Shown here: positions 42,722 to 51,497 of the stretch, piece by piece
Position numbering within the stretch: position 1 is the first letter of the stretch
Layout of the letters: each line of letters opens with the position of its first letter
From: AV40 sp035568175
GTDB taxonomy: Bacteria; Verrucomicrobiota; Verrucomicrobiia; Chthoniobacterales; UBA10450
Reading direction: 5' to 3'
DNA length: 64,000 nt
NCBI GenBank assembly: GCA_035568175.1
Contig: DATMON010000003.1
Coordinates: 74,453 to 138,452 of the forward strand
Position numbers and translations under genes: made by a program
The notes under the pieces: model-generated
Told to the model about the DNA's origin: nothing
Database searches by the model: none
The model's input: only the letters and a program-made list of their open reading frames with translations

Positions 42722-43672
42722 TCAGGCATGGCACGTCGCTCCTGCGGCCCTGACCTCCGCGACCGGCCACCATCGGAGCGAAGGCCAAAACGCCGCAATA
42801 TTAAGAGTGATCATCACGAGGGAGAAAAGATACAAGCCCATCGTCAATCCAATCGTAAGATGCATTCCAATGATGCACATTAGCCAGGGAAGGCGTGTCC
42901 TCCTCGACCAGATAAAGAATGGATATCCGGTCTCAAGTACACAGATACAAATTCCCACGACCGGAAGCAGGTGCCGCCACCAAATGAGCACATCGGGAGA
43001 GACCAGATTATAAGGCGGCGAGGTCATTACGCGCCAAATGCTTGTTCCATCCCACCACTCACTTCCAGTGCATTTCGTAATACCGCCAAAAAAATAGATG
43101 AAGCAAACATGGAGCTGCAAGATACGACGGAAAAAACCGAGCATCTGTGGGTCTCTTGGACAAACTTTCCAAATTCGTGCGTCGAGAGAGAACCGGTCGG
43201 GCAAGGGGGATAGCATCAAGTAGAATAGCCCGATGGTCGTAAAATTATCCATCCCGTAGCTAAGAAACTCTTCACTCTTAATGGCAGATAGATGAAGAAA
43301 CCAGGCGACTATGGCCGCTGAGCGGGAAAAGAAACCAACCAGCAAGCCGCAGCCGGCAACAAACAGGCACCCCCACACCAACCATAGGATCAGAGCTTCA
43401 TTCACCCCGAGATGGTTTCCGATCCACACGAGCCATCCCAAACGCGGCACAAGCGGGCTTTGCATGCTCAGAATTTTCTCCGTTAGAACGCGATTGACGA
43501 AACCCTGACCATTTGTGCTGAACAACTCAAGCCAGTCGGTCCGACATGACCAGGTATAAATTACGACTTGGAAACCAAGCCCGATCCTAAGAAAAGAGAG
43601 CCACTGATTGGATTCGGGCGGAAAAAAGAAAGACGCTACTTTCTTACCAAGGGATTCTAACTGCGCCTTCAA
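42722..43672 (-). CDS. HTTM-domain membrane protein
   Basis: A ~316-residue membrane protein. I place the start at TTG 43672, which overlaps the upstream stop as TTGA; the longer reading from 43822 would run 150 bp into that gene. The sequence has the HTTM (vitamin-K-carboxylase-like) pattern: ESNQWLSFLRIGLGFQVVIY, a conserved GMDNF, YFFGGITKCTGSEWWDG and late helices WLMCIIGMHLTIGL. Some HTTM proteins are gamma-carboxylase relatives, but most bacterial members are uncharacterised. Coupled with the upstream hypothetical gene. Confidence 0.85.
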   Translation of the reverse strand: MKAQLESLGKKVASFFFPPESNQWLSFLRIGLGFQVVIYTWSCRTDWLELFSTNGQGFVNRVLTEKILSMQSPLVPRLGWLVWIGNHLGVNEALILWLVWGCLFVAGCGLLVGFFSRSAAIVAWFLHLSAIKSEEFLSYGMDNFTTIGLFYLMLSPLPDRFSLDARIWKVCPRDPQMLGFFRRILQLHVCFIYFFGGITKCTGSEWWDGTSIWRVMTSPPYNLVSPDVLIWWRHLLPVVGICICVLETGYPFFIWSRRTRLPWLMCIIGMHLTIGLTMGLYLFSLVMITLNIAAFWPSLRWWPVAEVRAAGATCHA

Positions 43673-44250
43673 GGTTTCGGCGGCTCGTCTGGCGGAAAGA
43701 AATCGTAAGCGAATAAAACTTCGTAGGATGGCTTTCGGCCAAGCTGAAATTCCGTAGCGTTGGGCACATTTACGAATCCAAAGACGGCGCGGATCTGAGT
43801 CACGTCCGGATGCTCCCGCCAAATCGAAAATGCCATCATCTTAAACATCATCTGTCGTAACGGTTCATATTGAATACGTTCGATGTTTTCGAATAACAGA
43901 GTCAACCGCACACCCGTCGCCGCCCCGCCCACGCTCGGGAGCTCGTACTCAACCCGCCCGTCAGGATACACCAGTTCGAAGACCAACTTACGAGCAGGAG
44001 ACACACTCGGAGCGAAAAACCCATAGCCGGTCTCGATACCGGCGCTATAAGTATAGCCGGCGATCAGTCGTCGTAGCGGATTTGAAGAATTAAGATCTTC
44101 ACCTAACGCAGCCGTCGCAATCCTTTCCGCACGAACGAACTGAGAATCCCATGAGCGCGGTAAGAGTGTGCCGCCTCGCGAAACGACTGATAACGCCTGC
44201 CGACTGCTCACCAAGAAGATAAGGAAACAATGTAAACCGAGGCACGCCAA
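43669..44250 (-). CDS. Hypothetical partner of HTTM protein
   Basis: A 193-residue protein with an N-terminal hydrophobic segment (ACLGLHCFLIFLVSSRQAL) that acts as anchor or uncleaved signal. The rest is soluble and beta-rich, rich in Arg/Glu (FELVYPDGRVEYELPSVGG, LLFENIERIQYEPLRQMM) and ends PPDEPPKP. No known domain. It ends in the TTGA overlap with the HTTM gene, so the two should act together. Confidence 0.75.
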   Translation of the reverse strand: MACLGLHCFLIFLVSSRQALSVVSRGGTLLPRSWDSQFVRAERIATAALGEDLNSSNPLRRLIAGYTYSAGIETGYGFFAPSVSPARKLVFELVYPDGRVEYELPSVGGAATGVRLTLLFENIERIQYEPLRQMMFKMMAFSIWREHPDVTQIRAVFGFVNVPNATEFQLGRKPSYEVLFAYDFFPPDEPPKP

Positions 44251-44299
44251 ATAAACACTCCGTCGAACGAAGGCTGCCCGTTCCGAGCCGTTTAATTCG

Positions 44300-44743
44300 T
44301 TAGTGGTTATTTCTTAAAATCTGCTCCAGTTTCGCGATGTCTTGGGCAGTTCTAATTGGAACCGGATTCGTCGAGCTAGTCCCCTTGGTTGAGCTGGTTC
44401 CCTTGTAACGACCAGCTTGGATAGCACACCCAGTGAATTTCATCCCCCTTGCCTCTCTGGCGACTAGAGCTATACGGCCGGGAGGCATATCAGTCGGACT
44501 CAGCGTTCCTTTTTCTTTGACCAGTTTGCCCTTCTTAAACGTCTCAATGCGATAAAGCGATTTATCGTACTTAGCTAGAATTTGATCGATCGTGGCGCAG
44601 CCGCTCTTGGCAGCCTCCCATCCCGGCATGATTTCCGCGGACGTGTTGCATTCTCCTCCTCCTTCCAGCCAGCAGCAGCCCGCGATCAAAACAAAGACAG
44701 CTGCAATTGTTAGGTGGTTCAGTGTTCTCGAGAGGGTTTTCAT
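44300..44743 (-). CDS. Small lipoprotein
   Basis: A 147-residue lipoprotein with a good lipobox (VFVLIAGC). The mature part has three further Cys (WLEGGGECN, KSGCATI, TGCAIQ) and a repeat GTSSTKGTSSTNP near the C-terminus. Residues IDQILAKYDKSLYRIETFKK suggest a helical core. Function unknown. Confidence 0.75.
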   Translation of the reverse strand: MKTLSRTLNHLTIAAVFVLIAGCCWLEGGGECNTSAEIMPGWEAAKSGCATIDQILAKYDKSLYRIETFKKGKLVKEKGTLSPTDMPPGRIALVAREARGMKFTGCAIQAGRYKGTSSTKGTSSTNPVPIRTAQDIAKLEQILRNNH

Positions 44744-44840
44744 GATTGAACTCGTTTGGCCCTAACGATTCGCAAATGCAAGCATAAAGTTACGCCCGCC
44801 CGCCAGTCACGAGGCGACAAGATTGCAAGCAATTATCGTT

Positions 44841-45665
44841 TTAATGGAGTTCGGCTGCTTGAACGGCAGCGTTGGCTTGAGACTGAATGGCGCCTTGGAC
44901 AGACGAAGCCGGGCCCTTCGTGAACAGCTTTTTGCAGAAGTTGTAATACTCTATCCTAAATTTATCCTCGTTCTTGATGTAAAAGTATTCATTCCCCCAT
45001 CTCTTTTTTGTACCCGGCACGTAATCGTCCTTGCCGACATTTTGGGCGTGACAGAAACCTTTGTCTTTGTCCTTAACAACGTCTTGATCGAACTGCCCAA
45101 CAAACTGTTCATACAATGCGTAAATTGTATTAGGTTTCGACTTAGAGTTTTGGATTTCTTCTTCTGTCGTCGTTTTAACTGACTTCGTCGGGTTCTTGGG
45201 GTCTGACTCGGTTGTTTCCGTCTTTTTTGTTGTTTTTGATGTTATCCCGCTGTCACCGGGGAGCGTTCCAAGAGCCGGCGAAGCGAGAATCTGAAGGGAC
45301 GTGTTTCGAGACGGGGTTACCGAATACGAAAACGGGCGTGTCACGCCCCGTGTGATCGTGTGCAGTGCAGTCGCCATGGTGGAGCTCGGGCTTGTCCTTG
45401 AAAAGCTCGGCGTTTCGCCGCTGCCTATCACCCCAGTCAAACTCGCTGCATCTGTTGTCGTCAGGCTGGTGACGTCGACATGAACGAACGGTAGATGCAC
45501 TTTGGCCCGAATTAAGTTCTCCATGATTTGGTCGTTATAATAATCCATGACTTGTTGGCGCATCTGGGCCGCCTCCCATCGGTTTTGCGTGGCCATGCAG
45601 CCGGCTAGAAAAGTTAATGCACCACCACCGAATGCTATCAGCGACACGGGGAACAATTTTTTCAT
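44841..45665 (-). CDS. Lipoprotein with Ser/Thr-rich linker
   Basis: A 274-residue lipoprotein with lipobox FLAGC (MKKLFPVSLIAFGGGALTF). The first ~55 mature residues (MRQQVMDYYNDQIMENLIRA) are helical; a long Ser/Thr/Lys-rich linker (~90-170, KTTKKTETTESDPKNPTKSVK) separates them from a folded C-terminal part with two Cys (GFCHAQN, NFCKKLF). No domain recognised. Preceded by a 261-bp gap and followed by the small lipoprotein gene, possibly cotranscribed. Confidence 0.75.
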   Translation of the reverse strand: MKKLFPVSLIAFGGGALTFLAGCMATQNRWEAAQMRQQVMDYYNDQIMENLIRAKVHLPFVHVDVTSLTTTDAASLTGVIGSGETPSFSRTSPSSTMATALHTITRGVTRPFSYSVTPSRNTSLQILASPALGTLPGDSGITSKTTKKTETTESDPKNPTKSVKTTTEEEIQNSKSKPNTIYALYEQFVGQFDQDVVKDKDKGFCHAQNVGKDDYVPGTKKRWGNEYFYIKNEDKFRIEYYNFCKKLFTKGPASSVQGAIQSQANAAVQAAELH

Positions 45666-45926
45666 AAGGACCTTCTCAATGGATTTTCGCGATTCCCATC
45701 CGTCTGTTCGCGAGGCCCTGTCGATGTGAGCGTTTAACAGACCCTAACTACCACCGTAAAGAAAAATAGCGCCGTGAGAGCTGGCCGGTGGAATCTGACA
45801 ACGGATTCACTCATTAGGTTATCCGGAATCGCCGGAGTCTGGGACTAACCACTAATTAACACTAATGGACACGAAAAAGGCGCTCTACTGAACAGACGTC
45901 AGAAGTCGGACACCAGAAGTCTGAGT
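45666..45926. other. Intergenic gap with no recognised feature
   Basis: 261 bp between the lipoprotein and the FkbM methyltransferase, both on the minus strand. I see no gene, tRNA or strong hairpin here. Confidence 0.5.
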
Positions 45927-46745
45927 TCAACGCTGCAACGCGTCGAGATCGGAGCGCGACAGTTGCTGCAGTTTGCTGAGGTTGCAGGCGTGAAAACGAA
46001 ATCGCGAACGAAACATCTTTTTTTTCAAATCCAAATGAAAATGTGGCGCCAGCCGAGCGAGCACCTCGAAGCCGGTGTGATCGTGAAATTCGCCAACAAT
46101 CCATTGGCACTGATTCAAAATCGCATCGGGCAAGGTTGAAAAAACATCGGCTTCGGCGCCCTCGCAGTCGATCTTGATCAGGTCGACCTGCGCGATCCCG
46201 ATTTCGCGCAAGACGTCATCTAATCGGCGAATCTCGCACTCGACGGTGGCGGCAGGATGGCCACGATCCTTGAAGCGGCCCCCGGTCTCAAACGCCCCAA
46301 AATTTACATTATCAGCGGGGACGGCAATGCGTTGAGGATTCGCTCCAAGTCCATAATTGAAAACCGTGACACCGCGTAGATGCGCGACATTTTTTTGCAA
46401 AATGCGGAACGTATCGGGATGAGGTTCAAATCCGAAAATCTTGGCGTCGGGGAACTGGCGATGAAAATAAAGAATGGAAGCACCGATGTTGCTGCCGATG
46501 TCGAGAATGGTTTTCGGTCTGAGGCCCGGAGGCACATAATACTCTGCTTTCTTCCCGCTCTTGAGGAGAACTTGATACAGAACGAATGGGTCGGCGCTGC
46601 CTGATCGATAAAAAATATCTCGGCCGCCCCAACGCAAGCGGGCGAGCGATGAAATCGCAGATTGGCGCACTGTGTCAGCAGTGAAGCGGAGCGAGCGGGA
46701 ACGAACCAAGATCTTGATCAGGTTGCGGAAGCCAACAGCCGACAC
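45927..46745 (-). CDS. FkbM-family SAM-dependent methyltransferase
   Basis: A 272-residue enzyme starting at GTG 46745. The SAM-binding motif is ILDIGSNIGASILYF, followed by FGFEPHPDTFRILQKNV and DLIKIDCEGAEADVF, the typical FkbM signature. FkbM methyltransferases O-methylate sugars or polyketides, often in glycan synthesis. The N-terminal ~70 residues are an extra helical segment. Alone in the region; substrate unknown. Confidence 0.9.
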   Translation of the reverse strand: MSAVGFRNLIKILVRSRSLRFTADTVRQSAISSLARLRWGGRDIFYRSGSADPFVLYQVLLKSGKKAEYYVPPGLRPKTILDIGSNIGASILYFHRQFPDAKIFGFEPHPDTFRILQKNVAHLRGVTVFNYGLGANPQRIAVPADNVNFGAFETGGRFKDRGHPAATVECEIRRLDDVLREIGIAQVDLIKIDCEGAEADVFSTLPDAILNQCQWIVGEFHDHTGFEVLARLAPHFHLDLKKKMFRSRFRFHACNLSKLQQLSRSDLDALQR

Positions 46746-46806
46746 AAACCAAGATTAGCTGCATCTGGCCCAATGAATCACGCCAATTAGTTGCGCTGGC
46801 ACCCGG

Positions 46807-48315
46807 TCAGAGCGCGAAGAACGTTTTCAGCCGGTTAAGGAACGTGGCGGTGTATTCGCGCTGTTTCGCATCCTGATCAGCACTTGAGGTAGCCAGATCT
46901 TTGAGAATGCCTTCAGTCTCCATTTTGCGTTGCGCCAGCAGCTCGCTCAGTTGTTTCAGGCAATCGGGCGACTCGCGAATGACTTCACCCATCACGTCTT
47001 TGCTGATCTCCATGACGTAGCAATCGCCCTCAGCTTTCACGGTTGCGCTCCGCTTTTCGCCGGTGAGCAACGACATCTCGCCGAAGCAATCCCCCGAGCG
47101 CAATGTCGCCACCGGGATTGCCGATCCATTTTTTGAAATGGAGACCTGCGCCGCGCCGCGGACCAGAATGAACATGGAATCGCCTTCCGCGCCTTCTTCG
47201 ATGACACGCTCGCCACGCCCAAAGTGATTGAGGTGCGACTGCTTCACCAGATCTCCGATCTGCCCATCTGAGAGGCAATCGAAGAGCGGTTCGCCGCGCA
47301 AGATCGCGCGCGCTTCGTCGTGATCTTCTTCTATCGATCGAACGGCTGGCCGGTGCAAATACAAATCCTGAATGGGGTAAGGAATCTTAATCCGCTGGCG
47401 TTTCAATTCGTACCAGACATTGGTGCGAACGGCGTCATTGGTCTCGTTAATCCGGGAATGGTTGCCCATGTAGTATTTGATTTCATAGAGGACGGCGTGA
47501 TCGGCAAAGTCGACCAGGAACACTCGTACTTTCGGCTCGGGCAGGACATTGACTGCGCTTTGGGCCGCGCGCATCAGCGCGTCTTTTACGCGATTGGGCG
47601 GCACGTTGTAATCCACGCCCACGCGAATGCGCATCGCGTGGACCTCAGTTGGATAATGCAAATTAACGATGGTACTCTTGACGATCTCGTTGTTCGGAAT
47701 GTCGAGATAGATGCCGTCGTTCGTCCGCAACCGCGTCGAGCGCCAGTTGATTTCCATCACTTCGCCGTAGGTCTCGCCGATCTTTAGCCAGTCGCTCACT
47801 TTGTACGGGCGATTGATCTGGATCGACATCCCCGCAATGATGCCGCTGAGAAAATTCTGACCGGCGAAGCCGAGAACGAGTGCGATGACGCCCGACCCGA
47901 CGACGACGCCTTTGAGTTCGCGCTCGGCGTGATAACCGAAGCTCAGCACGAGAAGCAGCGCGATCAGAAACAAAACGAGCGCGACGATTTCGCGGAGAAA
48001 ATGTGGAATCGTTGTCTGCTTGCGCCGCTCGAAATAAAGATCCCAAACGTAACGATTAACCAACGCGACGATGAGCGCTGTGCTCAACAGCAGCGCCGCA
48101 GCGCCAAAGTGAACTCGCCATGATGCTTGAACGCCATAGACCGCCAGCGCGACGTAAAACGCCAGGGCCAGACAAAAGAACTGATACAGAATACCGAGTC
48201 GCACATCGGCACGCCGTTTTAGAAATCGCCCGATGCTTAACGCGACGATGAACGTTCCGACGAACGCAACAATGGTTAACGCGGTTCGCTGCGTGTCGAA
48301 CGAGAGGGCAGACAT
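46807..48315 (-). CDS. MscS mechanosensitive channel with cNMP-binding domain
   Basis: A 502-residue channel. N-terminal helices are followed by the pore helix and MscS core (GSGVIALVLGFAGQNFLSGII, then INRPYKVSDWLKIGE and GEVMEINWRSTRLRTNDG). The C-terminal ~130 residues are a CRP-like cNMP-binding domain with an intact phosphate cassette (DCFGEMSLLTGEKRSATV). This architecture (MscS fused to a cNMP domain) occurs in several phyla and suggests gating by cyclic nucleotide as well as tension. Next gene upstream (48379) is also cNMP-binding. Confidence 0.93.
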   Translation of the reverse strand: MSALSFDTQRTALTIVAFVGTFIVALSIGRFLKRRADVRLGILYQFFCLALAFYVALAVYGVQASWRVHFGAAALLLSTALIVALVNRYVWDLYFERRKQTTIPHFLREIVALVLFLIALLLVLSFGYHAERELKGVVVGSGVIALVLGFAGQNFLSGIIAGMSIQINRPYKVSDWLKIGETYGEVMEINWRSTRLRTNDGIYLDIPNNEIVKSTIVNLHYPTEVHAMRIRVGVDYNVPPNRVKDALMRAAQSAVNVLPEPKVRVFLVDFADHAVLYEIKYYMGNHSRINETNDAVRTNVWYELKRQRIKIPYPIQDLYLHRPAVRSIEEDHDEARAILRGEPLFDCLSDGQIGDLVKQSHLNHFGRGERVIEEGAEGDSMFILVRGAAQVSISKNGSAIPVATLRSGDCFGEMSLLTGEKRSATVKAEGDCYVMEISKDVMGEVIRESPDCLKQLSELLAQRKMETEGILKDLATSSADQDAKQREYTATFLNRLKTFFAL

Positions 48316-48378
48316 CGGCTAATCGCTTTCAACCATAATCAAACTAGCATGCAACGACAAGTTTAGAGCTGCGGCCGC

Positions 48379-49179
48379 CTAATCGCGGGACTTCTTCTTG
48401 AGCTCGTCCAAGCGACGAATAATGTCGCTCAACAGCAGCTCGTTCTTGAGATTCACCTGATAATCGAGGTTGGCACGCAACCGATCTTTCTCCGACTGGC
48501 GGTTTTGCGACATCATAATTACTGGGGCCGACAAAGACGCGATCATCCCAATCACCAAGTTGAGCAAAACGTACGGATAAGGATCAAAGCCTTTGTCGAG
48601 AAGGAACCAGCTATTTAGCCCAATCCAAAGGAGCGTAAAAACAATCGAAGCTGTGATGAATTTCCAGCTTCCGCCGAATTCCGCGATCACATCAGCCGCG
48701 TGATCCGCAAGCGTAAGCCGGGCCGCTACTTCCTCATTCACGTTACGCGAGACGCGATGGCGTAAAAGATCGTCAGTGCGTCGCAGTCGCTGGGTTAAGG
48801 CGGTTAACAATTCAAGCGCGACGCGCGGATCGCTTCTCATGAAGGAGAGAAAATCGTCCCGGGTCAGCTTTGCTACACGCGCGTCTTCAATCGCAATAGC
48901 ATTGGCGGAGCGGCCGTGGCCATCGAGCATCGACATCTCGCCGAAGAAATCTCCCGCGCCAAGCTCAGCCAGGGTCACAACGGCGCCATCAGCGTCGGTT
49001 ATGCTGATCTGCACCTTGCCCACATCGATCAAATACATCGCGTCCCCCGGATCGCCGCTGCGGAAAATCGTCGCCGACCTCGGATAATCGTGAATGGTCA
49101 GGTACTCACCCAATTCCGCAGTCGCTTTGGAATCGAGCGAGGCGAACAACGGGACAGAACGTAAGGTGGCGGCATCCAT
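48379..49179 (-). CDS. cNMP-binding domain / DUF1003 membrane protein
   Basis: A 266-residue protein. The N-terminal CRP-like domain (residues ~8-125) has the cassette DFFGEMSMLDGHGRSANAIA. It is followed by DUF1003: LADHAADVIAEFGGSWKFI, two helices (ITASIVFTLLWIGLNSWFLL, PYVLLNLVIGMIASLSAP) and a coiled C-terminus (QSEKDRLRANLDYQVNLKNE). DUF1003 function is unsettled. It lies 63 bp upstream of the MscS/cNMP gene in the same direction, so the two probably form a unit responding to the same messenger. Confidence 0.9.
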   Translation of the reverse strand: MDAATLRSVPLFASLDSKATAELGEYLTIHDYPRSATIFRSGDPGDAMYLIDVGKVQISITDADGAVVTLAELGAGDFFGEMSMLDGHGRSANAIAIEDARVAKLTRDDFLSFMRSDPRVALELLTALTQRLRRTDDLLRHRVSRNVNEEVAARLTLADHAADVIAEFGGSWKFITASIVFTLLWIGLNSWFLLDKGFDPYPYVLLNLVIGMIASLSAPVIMMSQNRQSEKDRLRANLDYQVNLKNELLLSDIIRRLDELKKKSRD

Positions 49180-49344
49180 TATATTCGTTAGGCGTCTACG
49201 AGCCGGCGATTATACACAGGATATGCCGTGCCATGGAAGCCAGCGTTAGGGAGGCTGTGGCGACAAATGCCAGTCCGGCTCCTACCATCTCGCCTGCAAT
49301 TCTCCTCTAGCGGTGGTCTGCGACCGCCGAAGCCATCAGGCACT

Positions 49345-49701
49345 CTACAATTTTGGCGGCGAAATAACCAGCCACGCCCAACCCGCCAGAAAACAAAGCC
49401 CGCCGATCGGCGTGACCGCGCCTAACCAGCGCACGCCGGTCAATCCCATCACGTACAAGCTGCCACTGAAAATAATGATGCCGGCGAAGAGCAGCCACCA
49501 CGCACCGCGGTTGGCTGTTCCAAAAAACGTCAACACAAAAAGCGCGATCGCGTGAATGAAGTGATACAGCACCGCCTTGTTCCAAACATCGATCAAACCA
49601 CGCGCTTCCAGCGTCGGCTTCAGCCAATGCGCGCCAAAAGCGCCCAGTGCCACCGCCAGAAAACAAAGCGCCGCTGCAATTCTTACGAATAAAAGCGACA
49701 T
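49345..49701 (-). CDS. DUF423 small membrane protein
   Basis: A 118-residue membrane protein from ATG 49701, chosen over the start at 49749 because the protein then begins with the first helix (LFVRIAAALCFLAVALGAFGAH). The GAFGAH pattern, YHFIHAIALF and the last helices (PIGGLCFLAGWAWLVI) match DUF423. Function of the family is unknown. A 165-bp gap separates it from the DUF1003 gene. Confidence 0.88.
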   Translation of the reverse strand: MSLLFVRIAAALCFLAVALGAFGAHWLKPTLEARGLIDVWNKAVLYHFIHAIALFVLTFFGTANRGAWWLLFAGIIIFSGSLYVMGLTGVRWLGAVTPIGGLCFLAGWAWLVISPPKL

Positions 49702-49738
49702 GCAGCGATTATGTTCGCCAATCAGCGCGTTACAAGTG

Positions 49739-49798
49739 TGGAGGGACATGCGCTGTCGTGTCCCAAAAATTTGGGCGCCGACAGCGCGGCGCCCTCCA
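49739..49798. repeat. 60-bp palindromic element
   Basis: Outer arms TGGAGGG/CCCTCCA (49739-49745, 49792-49798), middle arms GCGCTGTCG/CGACAGCGC (49750-49758, 49779-49787) and an inner CCCAAA/TTTGGG form one long imperfect hairpin between the DUF423 gene and the rplK relic. Not followed by a T-run, so REP-like rather than a terminator. Confidence 0.7.
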
Positions 49799-49810
49799 AC
49801 ATTCGAAAAT

Positions 49811-49885
49811 TAATCGACGATTTCGAGGCCCATCTGACGGGCGGTGCCGACTATGATGCGAAGAACGCCTTCGTCAGTCCGCACG
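49811..49885 (-). pseudogene. Relic of the 3' end of rplK
   Basis: Minus-strand sequence still encodes DEGVLRIIVGTARQMGLEIVD followed by a stop, matching the end of the true rplK product (DEAAFRIIEGTARQMGLEIVD). DNA similarity to 50454-50530 runs over about 75 bp at roughly three in four bases. No upstream rplK part remains; the sequence runs directly into the end of the response regulator gene. Confidence 0.85.
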
Positions 49886-49889
49886 TCTA

Positions 49890-50351
49890 TCAGCTCAGCT
49901 GGCCAATGACATCTCGGATCGCTGAGTCGAGCGTCGGCAGGTTGAAGGGTTTGAAGAGCACCCTCGCGTTGATCCGCCGAAAGAAAAACTCGATCGCAGG
50001 ATTGTTCTTGTGACCGGTAAAAAAAATGAAGCGCTGACGCGTAGCCGGTCGGACCCGCGTCACCGCCCAATAAAACATCTCGCCCCCCATCTTCGGCATC
50101 ATCATGTCGCAAATGATGACATCGAAGGCGCCGTTCATGATCTTACGCAGGCCCTCGATGCCGGTATTGACTGAGGTCACCTGATAAGAGCAGTAGGAGA
50201 GATACTCGTGAAGAACCTGCCGGAAATCACGGCGATCTTCGAGGAGCAAAACCTTCAGGTTCGAGGCGCTGGACCTCGCCGGTTCTTCCACGTCAATGTG
50301 AATAGTGGCTAACTCAGCGGGACCGGGAATTTGCGACCGTTGCCGAGCCAT
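49890..50351 (-). CDS. Stand-alone response regulator receiver protein
   Basis: About 153 residues from ATG 50351 (a start at 50414 is also open). A single receiver domain fills the C-terminal ~120 residues: LKVLLLEDRRDF with acidic residues E and D, phospho-acceptor Asp in DVIICDMMMPKMGG, Thr in FIFFTG and the conserved Lys in VLFKPFN. The N-terminal ~35 residues are Pro/Ser-rich. No output domain, so it signals by protein contact. It sits where rplA is expected after rplK and is flanked by the true rplK and a relic of its 3' end. Confidence 0.85.
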   Translation of the reverse strand: MARQRSQIPGPAELATIHIDVEEPARSSASNLKVLLLEDRRDFRQVLHEYLSYCSYQVTSVNTGIEGLRKIMNGAFDVIICDMMMPKMGGEMFYWAVTRVRPATRQRFIFFTGHKNNPAIEFFFRRINARVLFKPFNLPTLDSAIRDVIGQLS

Positions 50352-50452
50352 AGACCCCAGCCGATGAGCAAGACGAGTGCCCTCGTAACATTGCGCGCCG
50401 TGTCTTTTCGCCACGGCTTCAGCACGGCGGCGATTGCCGTTGCTCGTCGATG

Positions 50453-50878
50453 TTAATCGACGATCTCGAGGCCCATTTGCCGGGCAGTGCCTTCGATGAT
50501 GCGGAATGCAGCTTCATCGCTGCGCGCGTTCAGGTCTTTGGCTTTCGTTTTCACAATGTCCATCACCTGTTTGCGCGTGACCTTGCCGACTTTTTCTTTG
50601 TTCGGTTCCTTCGATCCAGCGGCGATGTTGGCCGCTTTCTTCAACAGAATCGCGGCCGGCGGACTTTTGGTGATGAACGTGAACGACTTGTCTTTGAAAA
50701 CAGTGATCACGACCGGCAGAATATCGCCCGCTTGTTTCTGGGTGGCCGCGTTAAATTCTTTGCAGAACGCCATGATGTTGATACCGCGCGGTCCAAGCGC
50801 GGTGCCGACTGGCGGCGCCGGGTTCGCCTGGCCGGCCGGAATCTGCAATTTGATATGAGCGATTACTTCTTTTGCCAT
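50453..50878 (-). CDS. rplK: Ribosomal protein L11
   Basis: A 141-residue L11 of normal length: GQANPAPPVGTALGPRGINI near the N-terminus and the C-terminal RNA-binding part (SPPAAILLKKAA ... GTARQMGLEIVD). L11 binds the GTPase-associated 23S rRNA region with L10/L12. It follows nusG by 48 bp in the same direction. Unlike the usual order, rplA does not follow; a receiver protein gene and a second relic of the rplK 3' end do. Confidence 0.97.
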   Translation of the reverse strand: MAKEVIAHIKLQIPAGQANPAPPVGTALGPRGINIMAFCKEFNAATQKQAGDILPVVITVFKDKSFTFITKSPPAAILLKKAANIAAGSKEPNKEKVGKVTRKQVMDIVKTKAKDLNARSDEAAFRIIEGTARQMGLEIVD

Positions 50879-50926
50879 CGGAAAAGTTGTTAGTTGATAG
50901 TTTGTTAACTGCCTGTCCGGCTCGGA

Positions 50927-51496
50927 CTAGCCGCGTTCGACTTGCCAATATTCAAGTTCCACCGGCGTAGCGCGGCCGAAAATTGTAACCGAGACGCGCA
51001 GTTTGCCGCGCTCCGGATCGATTTCTTCCACAATACCATTCTGGTTCTGGAACGGCCCGTCCGCCACCTTGACCGTCTCGCCAACTTCGAAGCTGACTTT
51101 CGGTTTCACCTTTTCTTCGCGCTCTTTCATTTGCGCGAGCATGCTGTCCACTTCCGATTGGCGCATCGGGATCGGTTTATCTTTGGTTCCAGCAAAACCG
51201 ATTACGCCTGGAGTTTCGCGGATGAAATACCAGGTCCGGCCGACGAGCTGATTGTTCTCGTCGAGCAAATGCATGTTCACGATCAGGTAGCCAGGGAAGA
51301 ATTTGCGGGTCGTCTCGCTTTTCTTGCCCTTCTTGATTTCCGAAACGCGCTCGGTCGGAACGAGGACCTCGTAAATCAAATCGCTCATCTCCTCGGTCTT
51401 GACCCGCTTGTCGATGTTCTCCTTGACCTTGTTCTCCTGGCCGGAGAGCACGTGCACCACGAACCATTGGTCTTTGCCTGCGAGTGTTTGCGCCAT
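50927..51496 (-). CDS. nusG: Transcription antitermination protein NusG
   Basis: A 189-residue NusG: NGN domain (QWFVVHVLSGQENKVKENI, KFFPGYLIVNMHL, PGVIGFAGTKDKPIPM) and C-terminal KOW domain (VKVADGPFQNQNGIVEEIDP). It couples RNA polymerase to the ribosome and Rho. Starts 1 bp after the secE stop region, in the standard secE-nusG-rplK order. Confidence 0.97.
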   Translation of the reverse strand: MAQTLAGKDQWFVVHVLSGQENKVKENIDKRVKTEEMSDLIYEVLVPTERVSEIKKGKKSETTRKFFPGYLIVNMHLLDENNQLVGRTWYFIRETPGVIGFAGTKDKPIPMRQSEVDSMLAQMKEREEKVKPKVSFEVGETVKVADGPFQNQNGIVEEIDPERGKLRVSVTIFGRATPVELEYWQVERG

Positions 51497-51497
51497 A

